The notes beneath the pieces were generated by a model. The model was given only the letters and a program-made list of their open reading frames with translations. It did not search any database and had not been told where the DNA came from. The position numbers were made by a program, and so were the translations under genes. From Streptomyces lasiicapitis (GTDB lineage: Bacteria; Actinomycetota; Actinomycetes; Streptomycetales; Streptomycetaceae), in contig NZ_BMNG01000032.1 of assembly GCF_014646335.1 (NCBI RefSeq), positions 1 to 34,937 of the forward strand: a stretch of DNA of 34,937 nt. Direction: 5' to 3'. This document shows, piece after piece, positions 1-7,535 of this stretch. Every line of letters begins with the position of its first letter. Position 1 is the first letter of the stretch.

Positions 1-20
1 CGCCGCCGAACTAATTGTAG

Positions 21-56
21 AGAAAACCCCCGTGCCATTCGGCACGGGGGTTTTCT
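21..56. terminator. Rho-independent terminator, bidirectional
   Basis: Perfect 16-bp inverted repeat (21-36 and 41-56) around a 4-nt ATTC loop. The outer arms are A-rich on the left and T-rich on the right, so the hairpin could work on either strand. It probably ends a gene left of the window and insulates the HAD gene starting at 74. Confidence 0.85.
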
Positions 57-73
57 GCGTTTAGGGTCTAGGC

Positions 74-718
74 ATGCGATACGAATTGATCATCTTTGAC
101 AATGATGGTGTCCTCGTCGACAGCGAGCCGATCTCCAACACGATCCTCGCCGCATACCTGACGGAACTCGGGCACCCCACCTCGTACGAAGAGTCCCTGC
201 GGGACTACATGGGCGGCGCCATGCACCGCGTACACGACCTGGTTCTGGAACGGTCCGGGCAGCGGCTGCCCGACGACTTCGACGCGATCTTTCACGAGCG
301 GGTCTTCGCTGCCTTCAAGCAGGAGCTGGAACCCATGGCCGGAGCCGTGGAGGTACTGGAGAAGCTGACCGCCGAAGGTGTGCCCTTCTGTCTCGCTTCC
401 TCCGGCAGCCACGAGCGGATTCGCGTCGGGCACCGGAAGACCGGGCTCGACAAGTGGTTCGACGACGGACGGATCTTCAGCTCGCAGGACGTCGGGCGCG
501 GGAAGCCGGCGCCCGACCTCTTTCTGCACGCGGCCGAGCGCATGGGCGTCCCGCCCGAGAAGTGTGTCGTCGTGGAGGACAGCCCGCTGGGCGTACAGGC
601 CGCGGTGGCGGCGGGAATGGACGTGTGCGGGTTCACGGCCATGACGCCCGCCGAGCGGCTCCGGGACGCCGGCCGACTCTTCGGCGAGCTGCGGGAACTG
701 CCCGACCTGCTGGTCTGA
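74..718 (+). CDS. HAD-superfamily hydrolase, beta-phosphoglucomutase-like
   Basis: A 214-residue phosphohydrolase of the HAD subfamily I type (beta-PGM / phosphoglycolate phosphatase-like), cytosolic. Motif I is FDNDGVLVDSE, with nucleophile Asp9 and acid/base Asp11; an Asn rather than Leu lies between them. Motif II is LASSGS (Ser110), motif III is GKPAPD (Lys144), and motif IV is VVEDSPLG (Glu168, Asp169). The helical cap lies between motifs I and II. The family dephosphorylates or isomerises small sugar phosphates; the substrate cannot be read from sequence. The length is normal. The ATG at 74 is the only sensible start, because the DxD motif begins at residue 9. The gene follows a terminator by 17 nt, so its promoter must be very compact or overlap the hairpin. 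Confidence 0.9.
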   Translation: MRYELIIFDNDGVLVDSEPISNTILAAYLTELGHPTSYEESLRDYMGGAMHRVHDLVLERSGQRLPDDFDAIFHERVFAAFKQELEPMAGAVEVLEKLTAEGVPFCLASSGSHERIRVGHRKTGLDKWFDDGRIFSSQDVGRGKPAPDLFLHAAERMGVPPEKCVVVEDSPLGVQAAVAAGMDVCGFTAMTPAERLRDAGRLFGELRELPDLLV

Positions 719-808
719 CATCGCATCTGACATCCCACACGACGGCCGGGAAAGTTGGTCGGTGATCTATCTACCCCCGAGTAGGCCGGGGATCTACGCT
801 TCGCTGCC

Positions 809-2062
809 ATGACGGAAACGCTGCGGCGCGGCAGGGCCTCGCTCGCGTTCGGCTTCTTGGTGCAGGGCGTCACGTTCGCGCTGCTGGTCACACGGATACC
901 CGCGCTGCAGGACCAGTACGGGATATCCGACGGCCTGCTGCCCGTCTTCCTGGCGGCCGTGCCGATCCTGGCCGGTGTGGGGAGCGTGTGCACCGAGCGG
1001 CTGGTGAGGAAGGTGCCGCCGAGTCGGGTGCTGCGGTGGTCCCAGCCCGTCGTGCTGCTCTCGCTGCTCGGGGCGGGCGCGGGGGACGCGATGTGGGAAG
1101 TCGCCGTCGCGCTGGGGATGTTCGGGCTCGCGGTGGGGGCGCTGGACGCGTCCATGAACATGCTGGGCGTGAGCCTCCAACGTGCGTACGGGCGGAGTAT
1201 CATGCTCGGGTTCCACGCCGCGTACAGCCTGGGCGGGATCGTGGGGGCCTCGCTGGCCTGGGCGGGGGCGCACTGGGATCTGTCGTTGGTGGTGTCGTAT
1301 CTGCCGGTGGTCGTGGTGCTGCTGCCGGCGGCGCTGGTGGGGAGCCGGTGGTACGTCGACGCGGCGGACGGCAAGCCGGACGGTGACGGTGGCGGTCAGG
1401 GCCGGGATTCGGGGGCCGTGAAGGCGGGCTCCGGGGGCGGTGGCTCGGTCGGCTTCAAGGTGCTGTTGCCGCTGTGTCTGGTGATGACGTGTGCGTACAT
1501 CGGGGACTCGACCGTCTCCAACTGGAGCGCGAAGTATCTGCAGGACGTGCTGGGGAGTTCGGAGCAGCTCTCGACCGTTCCGTACAACGTCTACATGGTG
1601 ATGAACCTGGTGGGGCGGAGTGTCGGGGACCTGGGGGTGCGGCGGTTCGGGGCGGTCGCCGTGGTGCGGGGCGGTGCGGTCGTGGGGGCGGTCGGGTTCG
1701 GTGTGGTGGCTGCGGCGTCGGGGGCCTGGGTGGGGATTCTCGGGTTCACGTTGCTGGGGATCGGGTTGTGCGTGATCGTGCCGCAGACGTTCGCGGCGGC
1801 GGGGCGGATGTTCCCCGGGGCGTCGGACGCTGCGGTGGCGCGGCTGAACGTCTTCAACTACGTGGGATTCCTGATCGGTTCGCCGTTGGTGGGCGGGCTC
1901 GGGGACGTGTGGAACTACCGCGGGGCGATGGTCGTTCCCATGGTGTTGGTGCTTGTGACGTTGTTGTACGCCCGGTCGTTCGCCCTTGAACCGGACCGAT
2001 ACGGTGACGGACATGAGCGGCCGCGCACAACTGATGTGGGACGAGGCAGTAACGGGCTATGA
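809..2062 (+). CDS. MFS transporter
   Basis: A 417-residue integral membrane protein of the major facilitator superfamily. About 12 hydrophobic helices split into two halves around a Gly/Asp-rich cytoplasmic loop at roughly residues 190-215. An N-terminal helix with FLVQGVTFALLVTRIPALQ and a GALDASMNMLGV segment recall the family often annotated as fucose/YbjJ-like MFS permeases. Substrate unknown. No clear ribosome-binding site precedes the ATG at 809, so the message may be leaderless, which is common in Streptomyces. The 3' end runs 50 nt into the following acuC-like gene, which suggests co-transcription. Confidence 0.88.
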   Translation: MTETLRRGRASLAFGFLVQGVTFALLVTRIPALQDQYGISDGLLPVFLAAVPILAGVGSVCTERLVRKVPPSRVLRWSQPVVLLSLLGAGAGDAMWEVAVALGMFGLAVGALDASMNMLGVSLQRAYGRSIMLGFHAAYSLGGIVGASLAWAGAHWDLSLVVSYLPVVVVLLPAALVGSRWYVDAADGKPDGDGGGQGRDSGAVKAGSGGGGSVGFKVLLPLCLVMTCAYIGDSTVSNWSAKYLQDVLGSSEQLSTVPYNVYMVMNLVGRSVGDLGVRRFGAVAVVRGGAVVGAVGFGVVAAASGAWVGILGFTLLGIGLCVIVPQTFAAAGRMFPGASDAAVARLNVFNYVGFLIGSPLVGGLGDVWNYRGAMVVPMVLVLVTLLYARSFALEPDRYGDGHERPRTTDVGRGSNGL

Positions 2063-3185
2063 CTTCGGTCCACAGCACCCCATGGACCCGGTCCGGCTCG
2101 CGCTGACGAAAAGCCTGATCGACGCCTTCGGGCTCGACCGCGAGCTGGACGTGGTCGCGGCGAAGCGCGCCGGTGAGTCGACGCTGGGGCTCGTGCACCG
2201 CGAGGACTACGTGGACGCCGTGAAGGCGGCCTCCGCGGATCCGTCCTCCGCGCGCGGGGAGTACGGCCTCGGGACGGAGGACGTTCCCGCCTTCGCCGGC
2301 ATGCACGATGTGTCGGCGCTGATCGCCGGGCAGTCGGTCGGTGCCGCCGAGGCGGTGTGGCAGGGGGACGCGCTGCACGCGGTGAACTTCGCGGGCGGGC
2401 TGCACCACGCCATGCCGGGCGGTGCTTCGGGGTTCTGTGTGTACAACGACGCCGCGCTCGCCATCGCGCGGCTGCTCGAGCTGGGTGCCGAGCGGGTCGC
2501 GTATGTGGATGTGGACGTGCACCACGGGGACGGGGTGCAGGCCGCGTTCTGGGACGATCCGCGGGTTCTGACGATCTCGCTGCACGAGCATCCTCGTACG
2601 TTGTTTCCGCAGACCGGGTGGCCCGAGGAGACCGGGGCGGACGCCGCGGCGGGCAGTGCGGTGAATGTCGCGTTGCCCGCGGGGACCGGGGACGAAGGGT
2701 GGGTGCGGGCTTTTCACGCCGTGGTGCCGGAGTTGTTGGCGGAGTTCCGGCCGCAGGTGCTCGTCACTCAGCACGGGGCCGATACGCACTTTGAGGATCC
2801 GTTGGCGCATCTCGCCGTGTCGCTGGACGCGCAGCGGGCCGTGCAGGTCGCCTGTCATGAGTTGGCCCATGAGTACGCCGGTGGGCGGTGGGTCGCGCTC
2901 GGTGGGGGTGGGTACGCGGTGGTGGATGTGGTGCCGCGGTCGTGGACGCACCTTGTCGCCGTGGCGGCCGGGCGGGAGATTTCGCCTTCGGCTGTTGTGC
3001 CTGAGGGGTGGCGGCAGGAGGTGTATCGGCGTACTCGGACGCTTGCTCCTGGGCGGATGACGGATGGGCGGTGGCCTGTCGCTTGGCGGGAGTGGGACTT
3101 GGGGTACGACCCCGCGGACCGGGTGGATCAGGCCGTGTTGGCTGTTCGGCGGGCCGTGTTTCCGTTGCGGGGGTTGTTGGCGTAG
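2013..3185 (+). CDS. acuC: AcuC-type class I histone deacetylase-fold protein
   Basis: A Zn-dependent deacetylase of the arginase/HDAC fold, 390 residues, the usual AcuC size. Active-site signatures are complete: GGLHHAM (His131-His132), DVDVHHGDG with metal ligands Asp168 and His170, TQHGAD with Asp257 as third ligand, and a GGGGY motif carrying the transition-state Tyr. AcuC proteins remove acetyl groups from proteins, classically acetyl-CoA synthetase; in Streptomyces this role is inferred. I chose ATG 2013 (MSGRAQ) over the in-frame TTG at 1986 because the conserved N-terminal strand begins right after it. Either way the start lies inside the MFS gene, giving translational coupling. A MerR- or acs-like partner is not adjacent. 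Confidence 0.92.
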   Translation: MSGRAQLMWDEAVTGYDFGPQHPMDPVRLALTKSLIDAFGLDRELDVVAAKRAGESTLGLVHREDYVDAVKAASADPSSARGEYGLGTEDVPAFAGMHDVSALIAGQSVGAAEAVWQGDALHAVNFAGGLHHAMPGGASGFCVYNDAALAIARLLELGAERVAYVDVDVHHGDGVQAAFWDDPRVLTISLHEHPRTLFPQTGWPEETGADAAAGSAVNVALPAGTGDEGWVRAFHAVVPELLAEFRPQVLVTQHGADTHFEDPLAHLAVSLDAQRAVQVACHELAHEYAGGRWVALGGGGYAVVDVVPRSWTHLVAVAAGREISPSAVVPEGWRQEVYRRTRTLAPGRMTDGRWPVAWREWDLGYDPADRVDQAVLAVRRAVFPLRGLLA

Positions 3186-3285
3186 GGGGGCGTTTCCCCA
3201 ATCCCGCCCCTTCCCGCTGCATCGATCGGCGGCTCCGCCGCGGGCAGAGGGCTCCGCCCCCGGACCCCCAGGTCCGTTGCGGCGG
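3186..3285. repeat. Streptomyces intergenic hairpin repeat, copy A
   Basis: Non-coding GC-rich segment with stacked short hairpins (GCGGC-TCC-GCCGC near 3229-3241 and a GGGCTCCGCCCC unit at 3249-3260, followed by CGGACCCCC). It shares CCCGCTGCATC (3213-3223) with copy C at 17068-17078. A T-run (3304-3310) follows within 25 nt, so this copy may also terminate the acuC transcript. Confidence 0.6.
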
Positions 3286-3359
3286 GGTTAGCCTGACTGT
3301 GGGTTTTTTTCTGGGTTTTCGGGGTTCCGTGGGGGTATGTGCGGCAGCATCGGGGGGTG

Positions 3360-4172
3360 TTGAGCACCGGAGCGTTGCGTGCGCATCTGCTGGCGGCCCG
3401 GCTCGCCGGGCCCGTGGCCACCTCGCGGGAGGAGAGCCTGCGGAGCTATCGGCTCTTCGCGGCGCGGGATCCCCGGATACTTCTCGGGCTCGACCCCGAA
3501 TGGACCTGGGGCGCGGGAGACTTGCTGCGGCTCATGGCGGACAAGTGCGGGGTGTCGGACGACCCCCGGCACACCACGGGAGCCGATGTCATCGACCCGG
3601 AACGGACGTTGGCGGCGCTCGACGCGTTCGCCGAGCGGCTCCAGGACGCGGCCCGGCGCCGGCTTCCCGTGCTGCTCGGGACCGGTCACCCGCACCGGCT
3701 CCTTGGTTTCTACGCCGCCTTGGCCGAGGCCCTGTCGGCGGCCGGATGCACGATTCTCAGCCCCGCGCAGGGTTGCTGTATCGACATAACGACCCGGTTC
3801 GGCCTACGCACGTACAACCTTGACTACGTACAAGGCGTCGCGCTGGTGCGCGAACCCGGCGTGCGTCCCACCGGGAGTGAGACCGGCGCACACAGCCATT
3901 CTCCGCTCCCGGTTCGACGGGCTCTGGCCGCCCAGGCAGAGTCCGGCGGACCCCTGCCCGAGCTGGTCATCGGGGACCATGGCTGGGTCTGCGGAGCAGG
4001 TCAGCTCGGGTTTGAGGCGATCGGTCTGGCGGATACGGACGATCCCGCACTGTTCGTCGGAGAGGCGGAGGGGCGGGTGTCCGTCGTCGTTCCGCTTGAT
4101 GACGCTGTGCGGTCTGATTACTACCGACCGCTTACTCGCTATGTACTCAATCGAGCGTGTCTGTCACAGTAA
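3360..4172 (+). CDS. Actinobacterial phosphatase-like protein (PF15698-type)
   Basis: A soluble protein of about 270 residues, with no signal peptide or membrane helix. It matches what I recognise as the actinobacterial family Pfam calls Phosphatase. Readable segments are RLAGPVATSREESLRSYR, a GTGHPHRLLGFYAALAEAL stretch (possible phosphate-handling Gly/His loop), PAQGCCIDITTRFGLRTYNLDYV and a near C-terminal IGDHGWVCGAGQLG. The reaction is not established from sequence. The start is uncertain: TTG 3360 follows a G-run, GTG 3357 overlaps that run, and an in-frame GTG at 3339 would add seven residues. It lies 174 nt after acuC, separated by the repeat, and 130 nt before the bdtA-like gene. Confidence 0.75.
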   Translation: MSTGALRAHLLAARLAGPVATSREESLRSYRLFAARDPRILLGLDPEWTWGAGDLLRLMADKCGVSDDPRHTTGADVIDPERTLAALDAFAERLQDAARRRLPVLLGTGHPHRLLGFYAALAEALSAAGCTILSPAQGCCIDITTRFGLRTYNLDYVQGVALVREPGVRPTGSETGAHSHSPLPVRRALAAQAESGGPLPELVIGDHGWVCGAGQLGFEAIGLADTDDPALFVGEAEGRVSVVVPLDDAVRSDYYRPLTRYVLNRACLSQ

Positions 4173-4226
4173 ACGGCCGATGGCAGCTCCTCTTCCCCAC
4201 TCGCATCACCCGCCCCTACTCTGGGG

Positions 4227-4254
4227 AGTGAGCGCACAGCGACGAGGAGTCACC
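4227..4254 (+). promoter_or_regulatory. Possible BldD operator (AGTGA ... TCACC)
   Basis: AGTGA at 4227-4231 and TCACC at 4250-4254, 18 nt apart, fit the older BldD consensus AGTGA-(n)-TCACC, directly upstream of the gene I identify as bdtA (BldD target A). The newer 15-bp BldD consensus is not clearly present here. The call rests on a short degenerate motif plus gene identity. Confidence 0.35.
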
Positions 4255-4301
4255 GGAAGGGGAAGCCGGTGCGCGTCATGTGCGGAAGGTTCAGGTGTGT
4301 C

Positions 4302-4511
4302 ATGGCTGCTGACCAGAGGCCTCTCAGCGAGGTTGCGTTTCTGACCGTGGCGGAGGTCGCCGCGGTGATGCGAGTCTCGAAGATGACCGTGTACCGGCTG
4401 GTACACAGTGGTCATCTGCCCGCAATCCGGGTCGGAAGGTCCTTCCGAGTCCCGGAGAACGCGGTTCACGAGTACCTTCGCGACTCATACGTGGGGGTGG
4501 AGACGGCCTGA
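4302..4511 (+). CDS. bdtA: Small excisionase-fold DNA-binding protein, BdtA-like
   Basis: A 69-residue protein that is essentially one winged helix-turn-helix of the excisionase/MerR-N type. FLTVAEVAAVMRVSKMTVYRLVHSGHLPAIRVGRSFRVPENAVHEYL holds the two HTH helices, the recognition helix (SKMTVYRLV) and the wing (IRVGRSFRV). It should bind DNA as a transcription factor; there is no recombinase nearby, so an excisionase role is unlikely. Position and sequence fit the Streptomyces gene named bdtA, a target of the developmental repressor BldD. I chose ATG 4302 (MAADQ, GGAAGG at 4284-4289). The in-frame GTG 4269 has a good AGGGGA 5 nt upstream and would give 80 residues, so the N-terminus is unsettled. 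Confidence 0.85.
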   Translation: MAADQRPLSEVAFLTVAEVAAVMRVSKMTVYRLVHSGHLPAIRVGRSFRVPENAVHEYLRDSYVGVETA

Positions 4512-4525
4512 TCGACCTCCCTCGA

Positions 4526-4555
4526 TTACAGGCTCGGCGCCGGGGCGGGTAGGCT
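4526..4555 (+). promoter_or_regulatory. Putative promoter of the bS22 gene
   Basis: TTACAG (4526-4531), an 18-nt spacer and TAGGCT (4550-4555) fit a weak housekeeping-type -35/-10 pair. It is about 70 nt upstream of the bS22 start, leaving an untranslated leader of roughly 65 nt. Confidence 0.35.
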
Positions 4556-4627
4556 AGGCCGACGTAGGTCGTGTGGGCCCAGTCTGCTGCCCCGCACCGA
4601 GTGAGAATGAAGTGAGCGAGGGTAGTC

Positions 4628-4726
4628 GTGGGCTCTGTTATCAAGAAGCGGCGCAAGCGGATGGCCAAGAAGAAGCACCGCAAGCTGCTGAAGCGTACGC
4701 GCGTTCAGCGTCGCAACAAGAAGTAA
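4628..4726 (+). CDS. Ribosomal protein bS22 (AURKAIP1/COX24 domain), 32 aa
   Basis: A very short basic protein beginning MGSVIKKRRKRMAKKKHRK, with 19 Lys/Arg among its 32 residues, matching the actinobacterial AURKAIP1/COX24-domain protein. In mycobacterial ribosome structures this is bS22, a 30S subunit protein near the decoding region. It starts with GTG at 4628, has a clear GAGGG ribosome-binding site (4618-4622, 5-nt spacing) and ends in TAA. Length is normal for the family. It is monocistronic, with a putative promoter upstream and a very strong terminator downstream, as expected for an abundant ribosomal component. Such genes are easily missed because of their size. Confidence 0.93.
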   Translation: MGSVIKKRRKRMAKKKHRKLLKRTRVQRRNKK

Positions 4727-4753
4727 GCGACCGCTGACGTCAGCGAGCGCAAG

Positions 4754-4805
4754 CGAACGTAGTGAAGCCCTCCCACCATCCGGTGGGAGGGCTTCACTAC
4801 GTTCG
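4754..4805 (+). terminator. Very strong terminator hairpin after bS22
   Basis: Perfect 24-bp stem (4754-4777 with 4782-4805) and a 4-nt ATCC loop. There is no T-tract, which is typical of Streptomyces terminators. The stem is long enough also to block RNA decay from the 3' end. Confidence 0.85.
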
Positions 4806-5056
4806 GCGTCATTTCGTTCAGGGGGCTCGGGGACGCCATTTTCCGTGGGTTCCCGGTCATAGGGGATTCAATAGTTCAAAGGCGGGCGTACGGCCTGATC
4901 TTTGCGGCGGAATGTGTCCGTCGTCACTTCGTGCGTATCGCGGTCATCACAGCGCAACATCGACCCGCTAGCGTGGGCCACGGACGTAACGCTCAGACGT
5001 GACGCGGGGCCGGAGCATGCTGACGCCACGCGGGCTGGGGAAAGGCGGCGCTGATC

Positions 5057-6160
5057 TTGGGCAAGGTCGTGCTCGTGACCGGGGTGGCCCGGCAACTGGG
5101 CGGCAGGTTCGTGCGGCGTGTCCAGCGCGATCCGGAGGTCGACAGGGTCGTCGCCGTCGACGCCGTCCCGCCCGAGCACCATCTCGGTGGCGCCGACTTC
5201 ATCCAGGCCGACATCCGGCAGCCCACGATCACCAAGCTCCTCGCCGAGCACGGCGTCGACACGGTCGTGCACATGGACGTGACCGGCACCGCGCTGGCCG
5301 GCGGCAGCCGCGGCTCGGTCAAGGAGACCAACGTCATCGGCACGATGCAGCTGCTCGGCGCCTGCCAGAAGTCGCCGCGGGTGAAGCGTCTCGTGGTGAA
5401 GTCGAGCACCAATGTGTACGGTTCGGCGCCCCGCGACCCCGCGGTGTTCACGGAGACCACGCCCCCGAAGTCGCTGCCCAGCGGCGGCTTCGCCAAGGAC
5501 ACCGTCGAGGTCGAGGGCTATGTGCGCGGGTTCGCGCGGCGGCGGCCCGATGTCGCCGTGTGTGTGCTGCGGTTCGCCAACATCCTGGGCCCGGCCGCCG
5601 ATTCGCCGCTCGCCGAGTACTTTTCGCTGCCCGTGCTGCCGACGGTTTTCGGCTATGACCCGCGGCTGCAGTTCGTGCACGAGGACGACGCCATCGAGGT
5701 GCTGCGCCTGGCGTCGCACGACCCGCGGCGCGGCACGCTCAACAGCGGCACGTTCAACATCGCCGGGGAGGGGCTGCTGCTGCTCTCGCAGTGCGCGCGG
5801 CGCCTGGGGCGGCCGACGCTTCCGGTGTTCCTTCCCGCCGTCACCTGGGTGGGCCAGGCGCTGCGCACGGTCGGCGTCACGGACTTCTCGCCGGAGCAGA
5901 TCCGGCTCCTCACCCACGGCCGGGTCGTGGCGACCCGGCAGATGCGCGAGACACTGGGGTTCAGGCCCAAGTACACGACCGCGGAGACCTTCGCGGACTT
6001 CGTACGCAGCCGGGGTCCCGGCCTGCTGCCGCCGACGGCGCTCGCGGGGGCCGTCGACAGGATCGCGGCGCTGCCGTTCGCGGGCGGCGGCGCGAAGTCC
6101 GGTGCCGATGGGGGCGCCGGAGGCAGAGCCGACAACAGTGCCCACCACAGCGCCAACTGA
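5057..6160 (+). CDS. NAD-dependent epimerase/dehydratase-family protein, atypical active site
   Basis: A 367-residue extended short-chain dehydrogenase fold. A Rossmann strand with TGVARQLGGRFV supplies the GxxxxGG nucleotide loop (about residues 8-16). Asp35 (VVAVDAV) ends strand 2, and SSTNVYG (116-122) matches the catalytic Ser region. The YxxxK motif is broken: Lys147 is present in GGFAKD, but the Tyr position four residues earlier is Gly143. The C-terminus (about 330-367) is Gly/Ala-rich low complexity. It starts with TTG 5057, with GGGGAAAGG about 12 nt upstream. The acyltransferase follows within 14 nt, so the two are one operon, perhaps acting on lipid or envelope metabolism. The conserved Streptomyces position next to bldN/rsbN is notable, but no developmental role is proven here. 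Confidence 0.82.
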   Translation: MGKVVLVTGVARQLGGRFVRRVQRDPEVDRVVAVDAVPPEHHLGGADFIQADIRQPTITKLLAEHGVDTVVHMDVTGTALAGGSRGSVKETNVIGTMQLLGACQKSPRVKRLVVKSSTNVYGSAPRDPAVFTETTPPKSLPSGGFAKDTVEVEGYVRGFARRRPDVAVCVLRFANILGPAADSPLAEYFSLPVLPTVFGYDPRLQFVHEDDAIEVLRLASHDPRRGTLNSGTFNIAGEGLLLLSQCARRLGRPTLPVFLPAVTWVGQALRTVGVTDFSPEQIRLLTHGRVVATRQMRETLGFRPKYTTAETFADFVRSRGPGLLPPTALAGAVDRIAALPFAGGGAKSGADGGAGGRADNSAHHSAN

Positions 6161-6174
6161 GGAGATCGTCAACG

Positions 6175-7317
6175 ATGGCGGACGCCAAGGTCATTCCGTT
6201 CGACGACGACCGGTCGCGCGGGGGCGGCCAGCGGCCGCAGCGCCGCAGGTCCGGGCCGCGGCGCCCGGGCGACGGGGCGAAGGCGCGCGAGGTCAAGGTG
6301 GTCCCCGGGCGGCGGAACGCCGATGTGCCGGACGGTGCCGCGCCGGGCGCGGAGCCGCTGGACGCGGGGGCCCTGGGCGCGGCGGATGCGGATGCGGGGA
6401 GCGTGGGCTCCCGGAGTGCGGGGGCGGACGCGGCGCCGGAGCCGGCCGCCGTGCCCGAGCCGCGTGGTGGTGGCGGTGGTGGCTGGGACCGGCGGATCGC
6501 CGGTGGCCTCGCTTTTTTGCGGCGGCGGCTGACGGGTGAGTACGACGTCGACGACTTCGGGTACGACGAGGAGCTCACCGACCAGGTCCTGATGTCGCTG
6601 CTGCGGCCGTTCTACGAGAAGTACTTCCGCGTCGAGGTCAAGGGCATCGAGAACATCCCGGCCGACGGCGGTGCGCTGATCGTCGCCAATCACTCCGGGA
6701 CGTTGCCGTTGGACGGCCTGATGATGCAGGTCGCCGTGCACGACAACCATCCGCACCAGCGGCATCTGCGGCTGCTCGCCGCGGACTTGGTGTTCATGCT
6801 GCCGGTGATCAACGAGCTGGCGCGCAAGGCCGGGCACACGTTGGCCTGTGCGGAGGACGCGGAGGCGTTGCTGGAGCGCGGGGAGCTCGTCGGGGTGATG
6901 CCCGAGGGGTTCAAGGGGATCGGGAAGCCCTTTGGTGAGCGGTACAAGCTGCAGCGGTTCGGGCGGGGTGGGTTTGTGTCCACCGCGCTGCGGACCGGGT
7001 CGCCGATTGTGCCCTGTTCCATTGTGGGGGCCGAGGAGATCTATCCGATGATCGGCAATGCGAAGACGTTGGCTCGGGTGCTCGGGATTCCGTACTTCCC
7101 TTTGACGCCTACGTTTCCCTGGCTGGGGCCGTTGGGGATGGTGCCGTTGCCCACGAAGTGGACGATTCAGTTCGGGGAGGCGATTCCTACGGATGGGTAT
7201 CCGCCGGAGGCGGCTGAGGATCCGATGTTGATGTTCAATCTGACGGATCAGGTGCGGGAGCAGATTCAGCACACGTTGTACAAGTTGTTGGTGCAGCGGA
7301 GGTCTGTGTTCTTCTGA
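6175..7317 (+). CDS. Lysophospholipid acyltransferase family protein (PlsC-like)
   Basis: A 380-residue protein. The first ~100 residues are Arg/Gly/Ala/Pro-rich and likely disordered; the rest is a glycerolipid acyltransferase domain. Motif I is ANHSGTLPLD (His173, Asp180), motif III is MPEGFKG (243-248), and motif IV is GSPIVPCSIVGAEE (275-288). The His and Asp are separated by six residues rather than the four of canonical PlsC HX4D, a variant to keep in mind. Such enzymes transfer acyl chains to glycerolipids at the membrane. The start is ATG 6175 with AGGAGA at 6160-6165, overlapping the upstream stop by one base. It is co-transcribed with the epimerase-like gene. An alternative specificity (for example a wax or glycolipid acyl acceptor) cannot be excluded. 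Confidence 0.87.
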   Translation: MADAKVIPFDDDRSRGGGQRPQRRRSGPRRPGDGAKAREVKVVPGRRNADVPDGAAPGAEPLDAGALGAADADAGSVGSRSAGADAAPEPAAVPEPRGGGGGGWDRRIAGGLAFLRRRLTGEYDVDDFGYDEELTDQVLMSLLRPFYEKYFRVEVKGIENIPADGGALIVANHSGTLPLDGLMMQVAVHDNHPHQRHLRLLAADLVFMLPVINELARKAGHTLACAEDAEALLERGELVGVMPEGFKGIGKPFGERYKLQRFGRGGFVSTALRTGSPIVPCSIVGAEEIYPMIGNAKTLARVLGIPYFPLTPTFPWLGPLGMVPLPTKWTIQFGEAIPTDGYPPEAAEDPMLMFNLTDQVREQIQHTLYKLLVQRRSVFF

Positions 7318-7320
7318 CGG

Positions 7321-7467
7321 GGGGGCTGTCCCTCGCGGTGCGCCCCAGGCCCGCCCCTTCCCGAAACCAGGGGGCTGCCGCCCCCTGGACCCCCGCTTAT
7401 CGGCCTGAACGGCCTCGTCCTCAAACGCCGGACGGGCTGAAACCGTAAACGCCGGACGGGCTGGAAC
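7321..7467. repeat. Streptomyces intergenic hairpin repeat, copy B
   Basis: Non-coding segment between two convergent genes. It has a 9-bp hairpin at 7367-7388 (loop TGCC) and a downstream module CGTCCTCAAACGCCGGACGG (7415-7434). Part of that module, AAACGCCGGACGGGCTG, is repeated at 7447-7463. The 22-nt hairpin and the module are identical in copy C near 17117-17138 and 17165-17184. It lies downstream of both the acyltransferase and rsbN and may terminate both. Confidence 0.75.
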
Positions 7468-7535
7468 CGTGCCGGTGAGGGCTGAATCAGTGCTCTGCTG
7501 CCGGGCTGGGTCTCGCCAGCCCGGCAGGGTAGCCG

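Noticed and set aside
4302..4511. Excisionase of an integrated element
   Set aside because: The HTH is excisionase-like, but there is no integrase, attachment repeat or phage gene nearby, and the conserved position fits bdtA.
4986..5010. Second sigma-BldN promoter candidate (CGTAAC at 4985-4990)
   Set aside because: No CGTT-type -10 at 15-18 nt; only the -35-like hexamer is present.
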